Below, piece after piece: positions 42,436-51,343 of a stretch of DNA of 64,000 nucleotides (position 1 is the stretch's first letter; each line of letters begins with the position of its first letter). The notes below the pieces were generated by a model, which did no database searches, was not told where the DNA came from, and was given only the letters and a program-made list of their open reading frames with translations. This stretch comes from Fimenecus sp045532175 (GTDB taxonomy: Bacteria > Bacillota > Clostridia > Oscillospirales > Acutalibacteraceae): contig JAZSFK010000003.1 in the NCBI GenBank assembly GCA_045532175.1, positions 3,746-67,745 of the forward strand, given 5' to 3'. The translations under genes and the position numbers were made by a program.

Positions 42436-43338
42436 TTATTTATACTGATAAACTCTTACATAGTCAACAATGAATTCAGCGGTATCACCGGGTTCCATAT
42501 TCATTTTCCCTGTGCCGTGACGGTCAGCATTTGCAATACCGTTTTCACCCGCAACCTCACAAGAAAGTATGAGATATTCGGGATTCTGACTTACCCCACC
42601 TGTGGAAAGTCTTCCTGTTTCAACGCCGTTGATGTAGAAAATATATTCGTTTTCATTCCACTCAAGACCGTATGTATTAAATTCTTCATAAGGGTTATTC
42701 GCAAACCATTTGCCGATACTGTCACCTTTGTGGTCAACACCATAACCGTCGTAGTGGATACCGCTTACGACAGCATCGCCGGCACCCCACCATACATCCT
42801 TGTAGTACATGGATTCGAAAATATCAACCTCGGTACCATCTTTTCCGCTACCGTCAACATTTGAAACACCATCATTCATCATCCAGAACGCAGACCACAT
42901 ACCTGTTGATTTTGGAAGAATGCATCTGCATTCAAAATAGCCATAAGTCCACTCATATTTGCCTCGTGTTTCGATACAACCTGTGTACCAACCCGATTTG
43001 TAGTCATCAAAGTTTATTTTGTCGTGCCATTTATCATAGTAGTAGTTTTCCAACGGCTCATCAAAATAAGCAGTGGTAATCACAAGATTTCCGTCTTTTA
43101 CACTTACCATATCCTCGTGCCAGAAACCGCCTTTTCTTTCGGTTTCCCACCAAGGATAATACCATTTTGCTGTATCGAGTTTGTCACCGTCAAACTCGTC
43201 GGACCAAACAAGCTCAAAACGAGTATCAAGCTCTAAATTCTGCCCTTGTGGAATGGCCGGTAAACTTAATTTCTGCGGAAGAGAGGGAGAAATTATCATA
43301 AGTACCGCTACCAATGTTCTTATAATTCTTGAAAACAT
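42436..43338 (-). CDS. Secreted glycoside hydrolase family 16 (beta-glucanase)
   Basis: 300 residues. Hydrophobic leader (MFSRIIRTLVAVLMIISPS), then a jelly-roll GH16 domain: LVWSDEFDGDKLD at the start, CIETRGKYEW and the catalytic EVDIFE (Glu170, Asp172, Glu175), WNENEYIFYINGVE, and the terminal FIVDYVRVYQYK. Retaining endo-beta-glucanase, probably acting on beta-1,3- or mixed-linked glucans; xyloglucan or agar activity cannot be excluded. AGGT ribosome site, 12 bases after the clan GH-A gene, so one transcript. Confidence 0.93.
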   Translation of the reverse strand: MFSRIIRTLVAVLMIISPSLPQKLSLPAIPQGQNLELDTRFELVWSDEFDGDKLDTAKWYYPWWETERKGGFWHEDMVSVKDGNLVITTAYFDEPLENYYYDKWHDKINFDDYKSGWYTGCIETRGKYEWTYGYFECRCILPKSTGMWSAFWMMNDGVSNVDGSGKDGTEVDIFESMYYKDVWWGAGDAVVSGIHYDGYGVDHKGDSIGKWFANNPYEEFNTYGLEWNENEYIFYINGVETGRLSTGGVSQNPEYLILSCEVAGENGIANADRHGTGKMNMEPGDTAEFIVDYVRVYQYK

Positions 43339-43350
43339 ATTTTTACCTCA

Positions 43351-45861
43351 TTAGTTACAAATATCATTTATTGTCACAGAGAAAATATACGGAGCATAAG
43401 TATCTTTGTTGTTGAATTTAACAGAACCGTCATTTGTGAATGTGATTGTGTTTTCACCCTCTTTAAGTGTGATGTTCATTGTAACGGTTTTAACGGTGTT
43501 CCAACTGTATGTATTTCTGCACCAGACATTTTGTTTTTCACCATTTACATCAACAGTGATAAATCTTTCAACAAGGTCAACATTGTAACTATGAACTCCA
43601 CCCTCGTCATTGTTTGAATAGAAAATTGTCATTCTGTAATTTCCCGCTTTTGGTGCATTCACCTTGAAACTTGCCGAGCCACCATTACAGGAGATGTTTT
43701 CAATATGTCCGTTAACAATTGTTGCACCGTCGGAGAGTGTCATATTATCAGCGGAAACAGAAACATTGAAATTCTTGCTATCAGTAACCTTTATTGTGCA
43801 ATTAACTGTATCTGCAGATTCGAAATCAATGTAGTTAAGACCTTTTCTTAAATAAACTATACTGTTACCATCGGTGTAAGCAGATGCGCTGTCAATGCTG
43901 AAGTTTGCAGAAACATTTGCAGTCATATTATAAAATCCGTCATAAGGGGCAATTGCAAGGAATGATTTTGTGTTTTCATTTGTACGGTCAGAATCGTGTA
44001 AAAGTGAAATTTCATTTACATCTTCGTGACGACGTACAAGCATACTGTCAAGGACGAAAGTACCGTCACCGTGAGCAAAAGTGATGCTGTGCTCACCCTT
44101 TGAGAGATAACGGACGAATGTCATTTTATCGGTATATTCGCTCTTTATTGTGTTGGGGAAATAAACATCACTTGTAACTCCGTCAAGAGTCATAATTGCC
44201 CTTGCATCAACCCGGTCAGCAGGTTTGTTGCCGTCATTGGATTTACCGAAAATTACGGACAAATCATAGTATCCGTCTTTTTCTACGGAGAAATTAACGG
44301 TTACGCTGTCACCATCGTTCTCAAGTCCGCCAACCATACCCTGCAATTCGCCTGTTGTGGCATAAGCACTGTCATAGGTGTATGTGCCGCCTTGACGGAT
44401 ACCGTGTTCAAACTCGTATCTTACAGGCAGATTATCGTTATAAAAATCTGCCTTGCCATCCTCGGCAGGGGTAATTGTAATGTGGTAAACGGCAGTTTTA
44501 TCGGGATTTTCAATATCCACACGAAGTTTACCTAATGAAACTCTGTCCGTATATTCTGCAACAAGGGTAGGAGAGTTTACAATACCGCTTAATCCTTCAT
44601 AGCAGACACTTTCAATTCTGACATTAACCTTTTTGCCGAGATTCGTTTCGTCAAGATTTTTAAGACTTACATAACTGTCATAATCAAAGCCACCACAAAT
44701 TACAGTAATCTCGTTTTTGTCAGTATTCATTGATGAAAGACCGTTGAAATACTTGTAATGGAATCTGTCATATCCATATTTAATGGCATTTTCAAAATCT
44801 GAATGAGCAATATCAATAATCTTTGAATTCAGAAGATAACCCTCCATGTCCGCATACCAACGGAAAAGCCACCAGTTTGAGTTTGGGCTGTTGTTGTCGG
44901 CAACGGTATCATTCAGGTTGTTTGCCAATCTCCAATATGCGGCATTTGCATAAGCACCTGAATGTTCAATTGCAGAGATATATTTAACCATGTCTGCAGG
45001 TGCACCACATTCATACATTGTGCCATATTCAGTAACTATAATCGGTATATCCTCTATATCCATATCGTCTTCAAGCTCACGGTAGGCATCAACGTGGTCC
45101 TGCCAGTAGTAAGAGGAAAATTCACCTAATTCGTGATAAATCATAATATCGGGCATACAGTTATTTTTCTGACAGTATGTAAGGAAGTGTTCCAATTCAT
45201 AAAGGTCAAAGTCACAATATCCCGGGCCACCAATTACAGCATCAGGGTCAATGGAACGAACAAGGTCATAGGTTTCTTTCCAAGCCTCATAAAATCGGAA
45301 TTTTGCTTCGTCGTCATACATAAGCCATGTGCCGTCAGGGGATGGTGTACCAAACCATACAGCGTTGTCGGTTTCGTTGTAAAGGCAATAAACAAGTCTG
45401 TCGGCATAATCAGTCTGCACAAGTTTTTTTACCGCTTCTTCAACCTGTGGTAAAAATCTTTCACGGACAAAAGCCATACTGTCATAGTTGCCTGTTGCAC
45501 GGATATCCATAATTTCCTGGTGACAATAATACCAAGTGTCAAAGCAATCCTGCATATAAACAGTAATGTAATCACATTTATCGAGGACAGGTGCTACGTG
45601 GTCAACATCACCTATTGGATGCTGAAGTCCGTCAATAACCTTCTGCGAAATACTGCCGACGTCAATGCTTTCTACAACTGCACTATCGGGTACTCCGTTT
45701 TCCGCCACACCATAGAGGTATCCTGATGCTCTGTTTGAAACCTCGCCAAGATAGGACTCAGCATCAATTTCCAATGTAGGACGGAAACAGTACGGAAGAC
45801 CCTCCAAAGCCATTGACATAACTGTTACAAAACTCAAAATCAAACTAAAAATTTTAACCAT
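43351..45861 (-). CDS. Secreted clan GH-A glycoside hydrolase (GH39-like) with C-terminal carbohydrate-binding-like domains
   Basis: 836 residues. Signal-like N-terminus; catalytic barrel (about 40-400) with acid/base Glu163 in CLYNETDNAVW and nucleophile Glu278 in IIVTEYGT, both at the expected strand ends. A beta-sandwich region follows (400-480) and then two CBM6/35-like modules (about 485-620 and 625-835), each with the RYEFEHG/YRMTIFYSN and LRKGLNYIDF type of strands. No dockerin or anchor. Probably cleaves a plant polysaccharide together with the GH16 enzyme. Confidence 0.82.
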   Translation of the reverse strand: MVKIFSLILSFVTVMSMALEGLPYCFRPTLEIDAESYLGEVSNRASGYLYGVAENGVPDSAVVESIDVGSISQKVIDGLQHPIGDVDHVAPVLDKCDYITVYMQDCFDTWYYCHQEIMDIRATGNYDSMAFVRERFLPQVEEAVKKLVQTDYADRLVYCLYNETDNAVWFGTPSPDGTWLMYDDEAKFRFYEAWKETYDLVRSIDPDAVIGGPGYCDFDLYELEHFLTYCQKNNCMPDIMIYHELGEFSSYYWQDHVDAYRELEDDMDIEDIPIIVTEYGTMYECGAPADMVKYISAIEHSGAYANAAYWRLANNLNDTVADNNSPNSNWWLFRWYADMEGYLLNSKIIDIAHSDFENAIKYGYDRFHYKYFNGLSSMNTDKNEITVICGGFDYDSYVSLKNLDETNLGKKVNVRIESVCYEGLSGIVNSPTLVAEYTDRVSLGKLRVDIENPDKTAVYHITITPAEDGKADFYNDNLPVRYEFEHGIRQGGTYTYDSAYATTGELQGMVGGLENDGDSVTVNFSVEKDGYYDLSVIFGKSNDGNKPADRVDARAIMTLDGVTSDVYFPNTIKSEYTDKMTFVRYLSKGEHSITFAHGDGTFVLDSMLVRRHEDVNEISLLHDSDRTNENTKSFLAIAPYDGFYNMTANVSANFSIDSASAYTDGNSIVYLRKGLNYIDFESADTVNCTIKVTDSKNFNVSVSADNMTLSDGATIVNGHIENISCNGGSASFKVNAPKAGNYRMTIFYSNNDEGGVHSYNVDLVERFITVDVNGEKQNVWCRNTYSWNTVKTVTMNITLKEGENTITFTNDGSVKFNNKDTYAPYIFSVTINDICN

Positions 45862-45909
45862 TATTTCACCAACTTAAATCAGTATAACAAAATGATACCA
45901 AAAACTGAT

Positions 45910-45925
45910 TTGCATTACAATGCAA
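45910..45925. promoter_or_regulatory. Palindromic operator candidate
   Basis: TTGCATT-AC-AATGCAA, perfect 7-bp arms, in the divergent region between the GH-A gene and the hydrogenase maturation promoter. May bind a repressor of either gene. Confidence 0.4.
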
Positions 45926-45941
45926 TAATGACAATTTTATC

Positions 45942-45970
45942 TTTACAGTTACAAAAAAATATGCTAAAAT
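45942..45970 (+). promoter_or_regulatory. Promoter of the hydrogenase maturation operon
   Basis: TTTACA, 17-base spacer, TAAAAT; predicted start about 45977. Confidence 0.7.
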
Positions 45971-45976
45971 ATATAT

Positions 45977-46088
45977 GACCTGACATGAAGACGCTTTTGC
46001 TTCCGGATGAAAGGTGTAATGTATAAATAAAATACTGCACTTATAAATTATCGGTACAATATCTTCACAGGGGTATTGTACCGTTTTT
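45977..46088 (+). promoter_or_regulatory. Candidate attenuator/riboswitch leader of TM1266-hydEGF
   Basis: From the predicted start the RNA forms a compact hairpin: ACCU/AGGU (45978-45981/46012-46015), CAU/AUG (45984-45986/46007-46009) and GAAG/CUUC (45987-45990/46000-46003), with a purine internal loop and a CGG bulge. An intrinsic terminator follows at 46052-46088, 17 bases before the first gene. The terminator loop UCUUCACAGG (46062-46071) is complementary to UGAAGA (45986-45991) and CCUG (45979-45982), so the 5' hairpin and a long-range helix compete. Ligand or factor unknown. Confidence 0.6.
46052..46088 (+). terminator. Leader terminator before the hyd maturation genes
   Basis: Perfect 10-bp stem CGGTACAATA / TATTGTACCG with a 12-base loop and five T, located between promoter and first start codon. 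Confidence 0.85.
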
Positions 46089-46104
46089 GTTTTGAGGTGA
46101 TAAT

Positions 46105-46362
46105 ATGGAAACTCGTATTGCAGTTATGGGAATTATAGTTGAGAATATGGAGTCAGTTGAACTTCTCAATGCCATTCTTCACGATTACGGCGAGTATATT
46201 GTGGGCAGAATGGGAATTCCCTACAGAAAAAAGAATGTTAATATAGTAAGTATCGCAGTTGACGCACCGCAGGATATGATTTCCGCTTTGTCGGGAAAAA
46301 TCGGCAAAATAGACGGTGTCAGCGTTAAAACTGCGTACTCAAATGTGATTACAAATGAATGA
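46105..46362 (+). CDS. TM1266-family iron-only hydrogenase system regulator
   Basis: 85 residues, ACT/NikR-C-like fold: TRIAVMGIIVENMESVELLNAI and the conserved GRMGIPYRKKNVNIVSIAVDAP. Such proteins are found only with [FeFe]-hydrogenase maturation genes and are annotated as putative regulators; the ligand is unknown. GAGGTGAT ribosome site. First gene after the leader terminator; its end overlaps hydE by 8 bases. Confidence 0.9.
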   Translation: METRIAVMGIIVENMESVELLNAILHDYGEYIVGRMGIPYRKKNVNIVSIAVDAPQDMISALSGKIGKIDGVSVKTAYSNVITNE

Positions 46363-47407
46363 CAACTTGTTGAAAATCGTACAAAAGCTAATCAGTACAG
46401 GTAAACTTGATACAATTGAATATGAGTATCTGATAGACAATCGGAATGAGGAAATCACCGAGCTTTTAAAAACAGAGGCAGTAAAAAAACGCAAAGAAGT
46501 TTATGGTAATACGGTTTTTATCCGCGGACTTATTGAAATCAGTAATATCTGTAAAAACGACTGTCTTTACTGTGGCATAAGAGCATCCAATAAGGATTGT
46601 GAAAGATACAGACTTACAAAAGAAGAGATAATTTCTTGTTGTGACGAGGGACATTCCCTTGGTTTCCGTACCTTTGTAATGCAGGGCGGAGAAGATTTAC
46701 ACTTTACGGATGATTTCCTTGTTGAAATAATAGGTGAAATTAAAGGTAAGTATCCCGACTGTGCAATTACACTCTCTTTAGGTGAACGAACCTATGACAG
46801 TTATAAAAAACTTTATGAGGCAGGGGCTGACCGTTATCTTCTTCGTCATGAAACAGCCGACGAGGAGCATTATGGCAAATTGCATCCTGACAAAATGAGT
46901 TATAAAACACGAATGGAATGTCTTGAAAACTTAAAAGAAATCGGGTTCCAGACGGGCTGTGGCTTTATGGTAGGCTCACCTTATCAAACCACAAAAAACC
47001 TTGCAAAGGACCTAAAATTCATTGAAGAATTTTCACCGCAGATGTGTGGCATTGGTCCGTTTATACCACATAAGGCAACTGACTTTCGTAATTGCCCGTC
47101 AGGGGATGTTGACCTGACCTGTTATTTACTTTCGATAATAAGACTTATAAAACCCAATATTTTACTTCCTGCCACAACTGCATTAGGCTCGGCAGAGCAG
47201 GGTGGACGTGAAAAAGGCATTTTGTGTGGTGCAAATGTAATAATGCCAAATCTTTCGCCCCATAGTGTAAGAAAAAAATATGAACTTTATAATAACAAGT
47301 TAATCAGCGGAAACGAATCTGCACAAGAAATAGAAAATTTAAAAAACAGTATGAAAAATATCGGCTACGAAATAGTTGTTAATCGTGGAGATATAAAGGA
47401 GAAATAA
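46355..47407 (+). CDS. hydE: [FeFe]-hydrogenase maturase HydE (radical SAM)
   Basis: 350 residues. Radical-SAM cluster motif CKNDCLYC (Cys66, Cys70, Cys73) followed by GIRASN, and MQGGEDLHF, LRHETADEEHYGKLHP, GCGFMVG. HydE acts in synthesis of the H-cluster 2Fe subsite precursor (dithiomethylamine side). It lies second in the operon, overlapping the TM1266 gene. Confidence 0.96.
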   Translation: MNDNLLKIVQKLISTGKLDTIEYEYLIDNRNEEITELLKTEAVKKRKEVYGNTVFIRGLIEISNICKNDCLYCGIRASNKDCERYRLTKEEIISCCDEGHSLGFRTFVMQGGEDLHFTDDFLVEIIGEIKGKYPDCAITLSLGERTYDSYKKLYEAGADRYLLRHETADEEHYGKLHPDKMSYKTRMECLENLKEIGFQTGCGFMVGSPYQTTKNLAKDLKFIEEFSPQMCGIGPFIPHKATDFRNCPSGDVDLTCYLLSIIRLIKPNILLPATTALGSAEQGGREKGILCGANVIMPNLSPHSVRKKYELYNNKLISGNESAQEIENLKNSMKNIGYEIVVNRGDIKEK

Positions 47408-47409
47408 TT

Positions 47410-48855
47410 ATGGCATACAATCCAAAATCATTAAAGGCTGAAGAATTTATCAGCGACGAGGAAATACTTGCAACTCTTGAATATGCTGAACAGAACAAGC
47501 ATAACGTAGAGTTAATCGAAGAAATTCTAGAAAAAGCAAGACCCAGAAAGACAGAAGACGGTACGGTTTGTGCAGGCCTTTCACACCGTGAAGCAGCAGT
47601 TTTGCTTCTTTGTGACCTTCCTGATATGAATGAAAAATTGTTTAAACTTGCCGAAGAAATCAAACTTGCATTCTATGGCAATCGTATTGTAATGTTTGCA
47701 CCGCTTTACCTTTCAAATTACTGTGTAAACGGTTGCGTTTACTGTCCTTATCACCATCAGAACAAGCATATCTGCCGTAAAAAACTCACTCAGGAAGAAG
47801 TTCGTCAGGAAGTTATCGCTTTGCAGGATATGGGACACAAACGTCTTGCTATTGAAGCAGGTGAAGACCCTGTAAACAACCCGATTGAATACATCCTTGA
47901 ATGCATTGACACAATTTACAGTATTAAGCATAAGAATGGTGCAATCCGTCGTGTTAATGTAAACATCGCTGCAACAACAGTTGAAAATTACAGAAAACTC
48001 AAAGAAGCAGGAATCGGCACATACATTCTTTTCCAAGAAACATACCACAAGGAAAGTTATGAAAAACTTCACCCAACAGGCCCAAAACACAACTATGCTT
48101 ACCATACAGAGGCTATGGATAGAGCCATGGAGGGCGGAATTGACGACGTTGGTCTTGGTGTACTTTTCGGACTTGAACTTTACAAATATGAGTTCGTTGG
48201 TCTTATGATGCACGCTGAACATCTTGAAGCTGTTCACGGTGTCGGTCCTCACACAATCAGCGTTCCGAGAATCAAAAAAGCAGACGATATTGACCCCAAT
48301 GTGTTTGACAACTCAATCTCAGACGAAATGTTTGAAAAGATTATCGCTTGTATCCGTATTGCAGTACCATATACAGGTATGATTATCTCCACAAGAGAGT
48401 CAGAAGAAGTTCGTGGTAAAGTCCTTAATATGGGTATTTCACAGATTAGCGGTGCATCTCGTACATCAGTTGGTGGTTACACAGAAGAAGAACGTCCTCA
48501 CGATTCAGAACAGTTTGACGTTTCCGACCAGAGAACTCTTGACGAAGTTGTTCGTTGGCTTATGGAAAAAGGTCACATTCCATCATTCTGTACTGCTTGT
48601 TATCGAGAAGGTAGAACAGGTGACAGATTTATGGCACTTTGCAAAAACGGACAAATTCTTAACTGTTGCCATCCAAATGCACTTATGACTCTTACAGAGT
48701 TCCTTGTGGACTATGCAAGTGAAGAAACAAAGAAAATCGGTTTTGAACTTATTGAAAAGGAACTCGAAAAAGTTCCAAATCCAAAAGCAAGAGCAATTGC
48801 AAAGCAGAATGTTGAAGATATTAAAGCGTCTAATAGACGAGATTTCAGGTTTTAA
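47410..48855 (+). CDS. hydG: [FeFe]-hydrogenase maturase HydG (tyrosine lyase)
   Basis: 481 residues. Radical-SAM motif CVNGCVYC (Cys105, Cys109, Cys112) at the start of the barrel and the HydG-specific C-terminal cluster CTACYREGRTG...C near residues 395-420. It splits tyrosine into CO, CN- and p-cresol to build the H-cluster. AAGGAG ribosome site two bases downstream of hydE. The CTACYREGRTGDRFM block separates it from ThiH. Confidence 0.97.
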   Translation: MAYNPKSLKAEEFISDEEILATLEYAEQNKHNVELIEEILEKARPRKTEDGTVCAGLSHREAAVLLLCDLPDMNEKLFKLAEEIKLAFYGNRIVMFAPLYLSNYCVNGCVYCPYHHQNKHICRKKLTQEEVRQEVIALQDMGHKRLAIEAGEDPVNNPIEYILECIDTIYSIKHKNGAIRRVNVNIAATTVENYRKLKEAGIGTYILFQETYHKESYEKLHPTGPKHNYAYHTEAMDRAMEGGIDDVGLGVLFGLELYKYEFVGLMMHAEHLEAVHGVGPHTISVPRIKKADDIDPNVFDNSISDEMFEKIIACIRIAVPYTGMIISTRESEEVRGKVLNMGISQISGASRTSVGGYTEEERPHDSEQFDVSDQRTLDEVVRWLMEKGHIPSFCTACYREGRTGDRFMALCKNGQILNCCHPNALMTLTEFLVDYASEETKKIGFELIEKELEKVPNPKARAIAKQNVEDIKASNRRDFRF

Positions 48856-48857
48856 TT

Positions 48858-50036
48858 ATGAGTTTAAATGATGTAGTATCAGCGGAAAGACTGCATATCG
48901 GTTTTTTCGGTCTGCGAAATGCAGGTAAATCAAGTGTTGTAAACGCTGTGACAGGACAAGAATTGTCCCTTGTGTCGGATGTAAAAGGCACAACAACTGA
49001 CCCTGTTAAAAAGGCTATGGAATTGTTACCGCTGGGTCCTGTTGTAATCGTCGATACTCCGGGTATTGACGACGAGGGGACTCTTGGTGAAATGCGAGTT
49101 AAAAAGACAAAGCAAGTGCTTAATTACATTGATATAGCGGTGCTTGTTGTGGACTCAACAGTGGGTTTGCAGCATTTTGACCGTGAAATGCTTTCTCTTT
49201 TTGCAAAAAAGAATATACCTTATGTGGTGGCATATAACAAGTCCGATTTGTTTGCAGAAAATGTTATTTTAGACGACAACACAATTCTTGTAAGTGCAAA
49301 AAACGGAACAAATATCAATGAGTTAAAAGAAAAAATAGCACAAGCTGTAAAGGTGCAGAATGAAAATAAACGTGTGGTTGGTGATTTGCTTAAAGCTGGG
49401 GATATAGTTGTCCTTGTAACACCTATTGACTCCGCAGCACCAAAGGGCAGACTGATTCTGCCACAACAAATGACAATTCGAGATATTCTTGACGCAGGTG
49501 CAATTCCCGTTGTCACAAGGGAAACAGAGTTAGAAACAACTCTTAATGCACTTAAGGAAAAGCCGAAAATGGTTATAACGGACTCACAAGCGTTCGGTCT
49601 TGTGTCAAAAATCGTAGGAGATATTCCGTTAACATCTTTCTCAATTCTTATGGCAAGGTATAAAGGAAGCCTTGAAAGTGCAGTAAAAGGTGCAGAAAAA
49701 ATGAAAAAACTTAACGATGGTGATACTATTCTCATTTCCGAGGGTTGCACTCATCATCGTCAATGTGGTGACATCGGCACACAGAAACTACCTAAATGGT
49801 TAAAGGAATACTCAAAGAAAGAACTGAATTTCAAATTTACATCAGGTAAAGACTTCCCCGAGGATTTGAGCGGTATTTCTCTTGTAATCCATTGCGGAGG
49901 ATGTATGCTCACGGAAAGAGAAATGCAATATCGTCGTCGTTTCTGCGAAGAAAACAACGTGCCAATCACAAACTACGGCACAGCAATAGCCGAAATCAAC
50001 GGAATTTTAGAGAAAAGCTTACAACCAATTAAATAA
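48858..50036 (+). CDS. hydF: [FeFe]-hydrogenase maturation GTPase HydF
   Basis: 392 residues. G domain: P-loop GLRNAGKSS (residues 18-26), DTPG, NKSD; a dimerisation domain; and a C-terminal Fe-S domain with CTHH (about residue 298) and HCGGC (about 346). HydF is the scaffold that carries the 2Fe subcluster to the hydrogenase apoprotein. Begins two bases after hydG; the operon order TM1266-E-G-F is compact. Confidence 0.96.
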   Translation: MSLNDVVSAERLHIGFFGLRNAGKSSVVNAVTGQELSLVSDVKGTTTDPVKKAMELLPLGPVVIVDTPGIDDEGTLGEMRVKKTKQVLNYIDIAVLVVDSTVGLQHFDREMLSLFAKKNIPYVVAYNKSDLFAENVILDDNTILVSAKNGTNINELKEKIAQAVKVQNENKRVVGDLLKAGDIVVLVTPIDSAAPKGRLILPQQMTIRDILDAGAIPVVTRETELETTLNALKEKPKMVITDSQAFGLVSKIVGDIPLTSFSILMARYKGSLESAVKGAEKMKKLNDGDTILISEGCTHHRQCGDIGTQKLPKWLKEYSKKELNFKFTSGKDFPEDLSGISLVIHCGGCMLTEREMQYRRRFCEENNVPITNYGTAIAEINGILEKSLQPIK

Positions 50037-50044
50037 TTTGACAA

Positions 50045-50078
50045 AACGGCGGGGAAATAACCTCGCCGTTGATGTTTT
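50045..50078 (+). terminator. Terminator of the hyd maturation operon
   Basis: AACGGCGGGG / CCTCGCCGTT stem (one G-U); short T-rich tail. Confidence 0.7.
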
Positions 50079-50112
50079 CGGATTATATGGTGACAGTTTG
50101 CATTTTTTCTCA

Positions 50113-50141
50113 TTGACAAAATAGTGAAAAAATAGTTTAAT
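50113..50141 (+). promoter_or_regulatory. trpS promoter
   Basis: TTGACA, 17-base spacer, TTTAAT. The leader is too short for a T-box. Confidence 0.55.
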
Positions 50142-50176
50142 ATATAGGATATAAAAAATTAGTAAAGGTGATACAA

Positions 50177-51184
50177 ATGGAAAACACCGTAGAAAAGAAA
50201 AAGATAGTTTTAAGTGCCATCCAGCCGACAGGTACTCCAACCCTCGGTAACTACCTCGGAGCACTTAAAAACTGGAAGAATATGAAGGATGACTATAACT
50301 GCCTTTATGCAGTTGCGGACTTGCATTCGCTTACAGTTCGTCCTGAACCTGCAACACTTCGCAAGAATACAATGGAACTTTATGCAATTCTTCTTGCTTT
50401 GGGACTTGACCCACAGGAAAGTGTTGTTTTCATTCAGAGCCATGTTCCGCAACACGCACAGTTAGCTTGGTTGCTTAACTGTTGCACACAGTTTGGCGAA
50501 GCTGCAAGAATGACACAGTTTAAGGATAAGAGTGAAAAGCATCCTGAAAATGTTAATGTTGGTCTTTTCACATATCCGATTCTTATGGCTGCGGATATTC
50601 TTCTTTATCAGGCGGACTATGTGCCGATTGGTGCTGACCAGAAACAGCATCTTGAAATTGCACGTGATATTGCAGAAAGATTTAACACAGTTTACGGTAA
50701 CACATTCACAATGCCAGAGCCATTTATCGGCAAGATTGGTGCACGCGTTATGTCGCTTCAGGACCCGTTTGCAAAAATGAGTAAATCAGACCCGAACCCA
50801 AAGAGTTATATCTCAATGCTTGACGATGACAATGTAATTGTTAAGAAAATTAAGAGTGCCGTAACTGACAGCGAGGCAAAAGTAAGATATGCTGACGGCA
50901 AAGAGGGCATCAACAACCTTATGGGTATTTATTCTTGCTGTACAGGTCTTTCTTATGAACAGATTGAAAAAGATTTTGACGGAAAAGGCTACGGAGATTT
51001 TAAATCAGCAGTTGCAGAAGCAGTTGTAGAAGAACTTCGTCCGTTTAAAACAGAGTTCAACCGTCTTATTAACGACAAAGCATATCTTAATGAGTGTGCA
51101 AAGAAAGGAGCAGAAAAAGCATCTCGTTTTGCGCAACGCACACTTTCAAAGGCTATGAAAAAATCAGGATTATATCAGTTATAA
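50177..51184 (+). CDS. trpS: Tryptophanyl-tRNA synthetase
   Basis: 335 residues from the ATG at 50177 (AAAGGTGAT 6 bases before; the upstream GTG lies inside that site). Class I synthetase: HIGH-like PTLGNYLG (residues about 18-25), GADQKQHLEIARD and the KMSKS loop AKMSKSDP (about 191-198). Attaches Trp to its tRNA. Single gene with promoter and terminator. Confidence 0.97.
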   Translation: MENTVEKKKIVLSAIQPTGTPTLGNYLGALKNWKNMKDDYNCLYAVADLHSLTVRPEPATLRKNTMELYAILLALGLDPQESVVFIQSHVPQHAQLAWLLNCCTQFGEAARMTQFKDKSEKHPENVNVGLFTYPILMAADILLYQADYVPIGADQKQHLEIARDIAERFNTVYGNTFTMPEPFIGKIGARVMSLQDPFAKMSKSDPNPKSYISMLDDDNVIVKKIKSAVTDSEAKVRYADGKEGINNLMGIYSCCTGLSYEQIEKDFDGKGYGDFKSAVAEAVVEELRPFKTEFNRLINDKAYLNECAKKGAEKASRFAQRTLSKAMKKSGLYQL

Positions 51185-51200
51185 TTTAATACTCGATGGT

Positions 51201-51234
51201 ACGGCGGGGTTTTGACCCCGCCGTTGTTGTTTTA
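51201..51234 (+). terminator. trpS terminator
   Basis: 10-bp stem ACGGCGGGGT / ACCCCGCCGT with TTTG loop and T-rich tail. Confidence 0.88.
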
Positions 51235-51343
51235 AGAAACAAATTCAAATCTGCAAAATTCAATATTCACTACTTTTAATCCTTTTTTATTGACTTTAAT
51301 CCTCGTAAATCCTATAATATTCGTAGAAAGGTGAGAGATGAAA

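Noticed and set aside
42517..43079. Plus-strand frames overlapping the GH16 gene
   Set aside because: Antisense shadows of a clear GH16 coding frame; no promoter or ribosome site.
45985..46026. Leader peptide (13 codons) in the hyd maturation leader
   Set aside because: No ribosome binding site and only about 8 bases from the predicted transcription start; composition shows no clear amino acid signal, so the RNA-structure model is preferred.
47713..48252. 179-codon frame on the minus strand inside hydG
   Set aside because: Antisense shadow of hydG with no ribosome site and odd composition.
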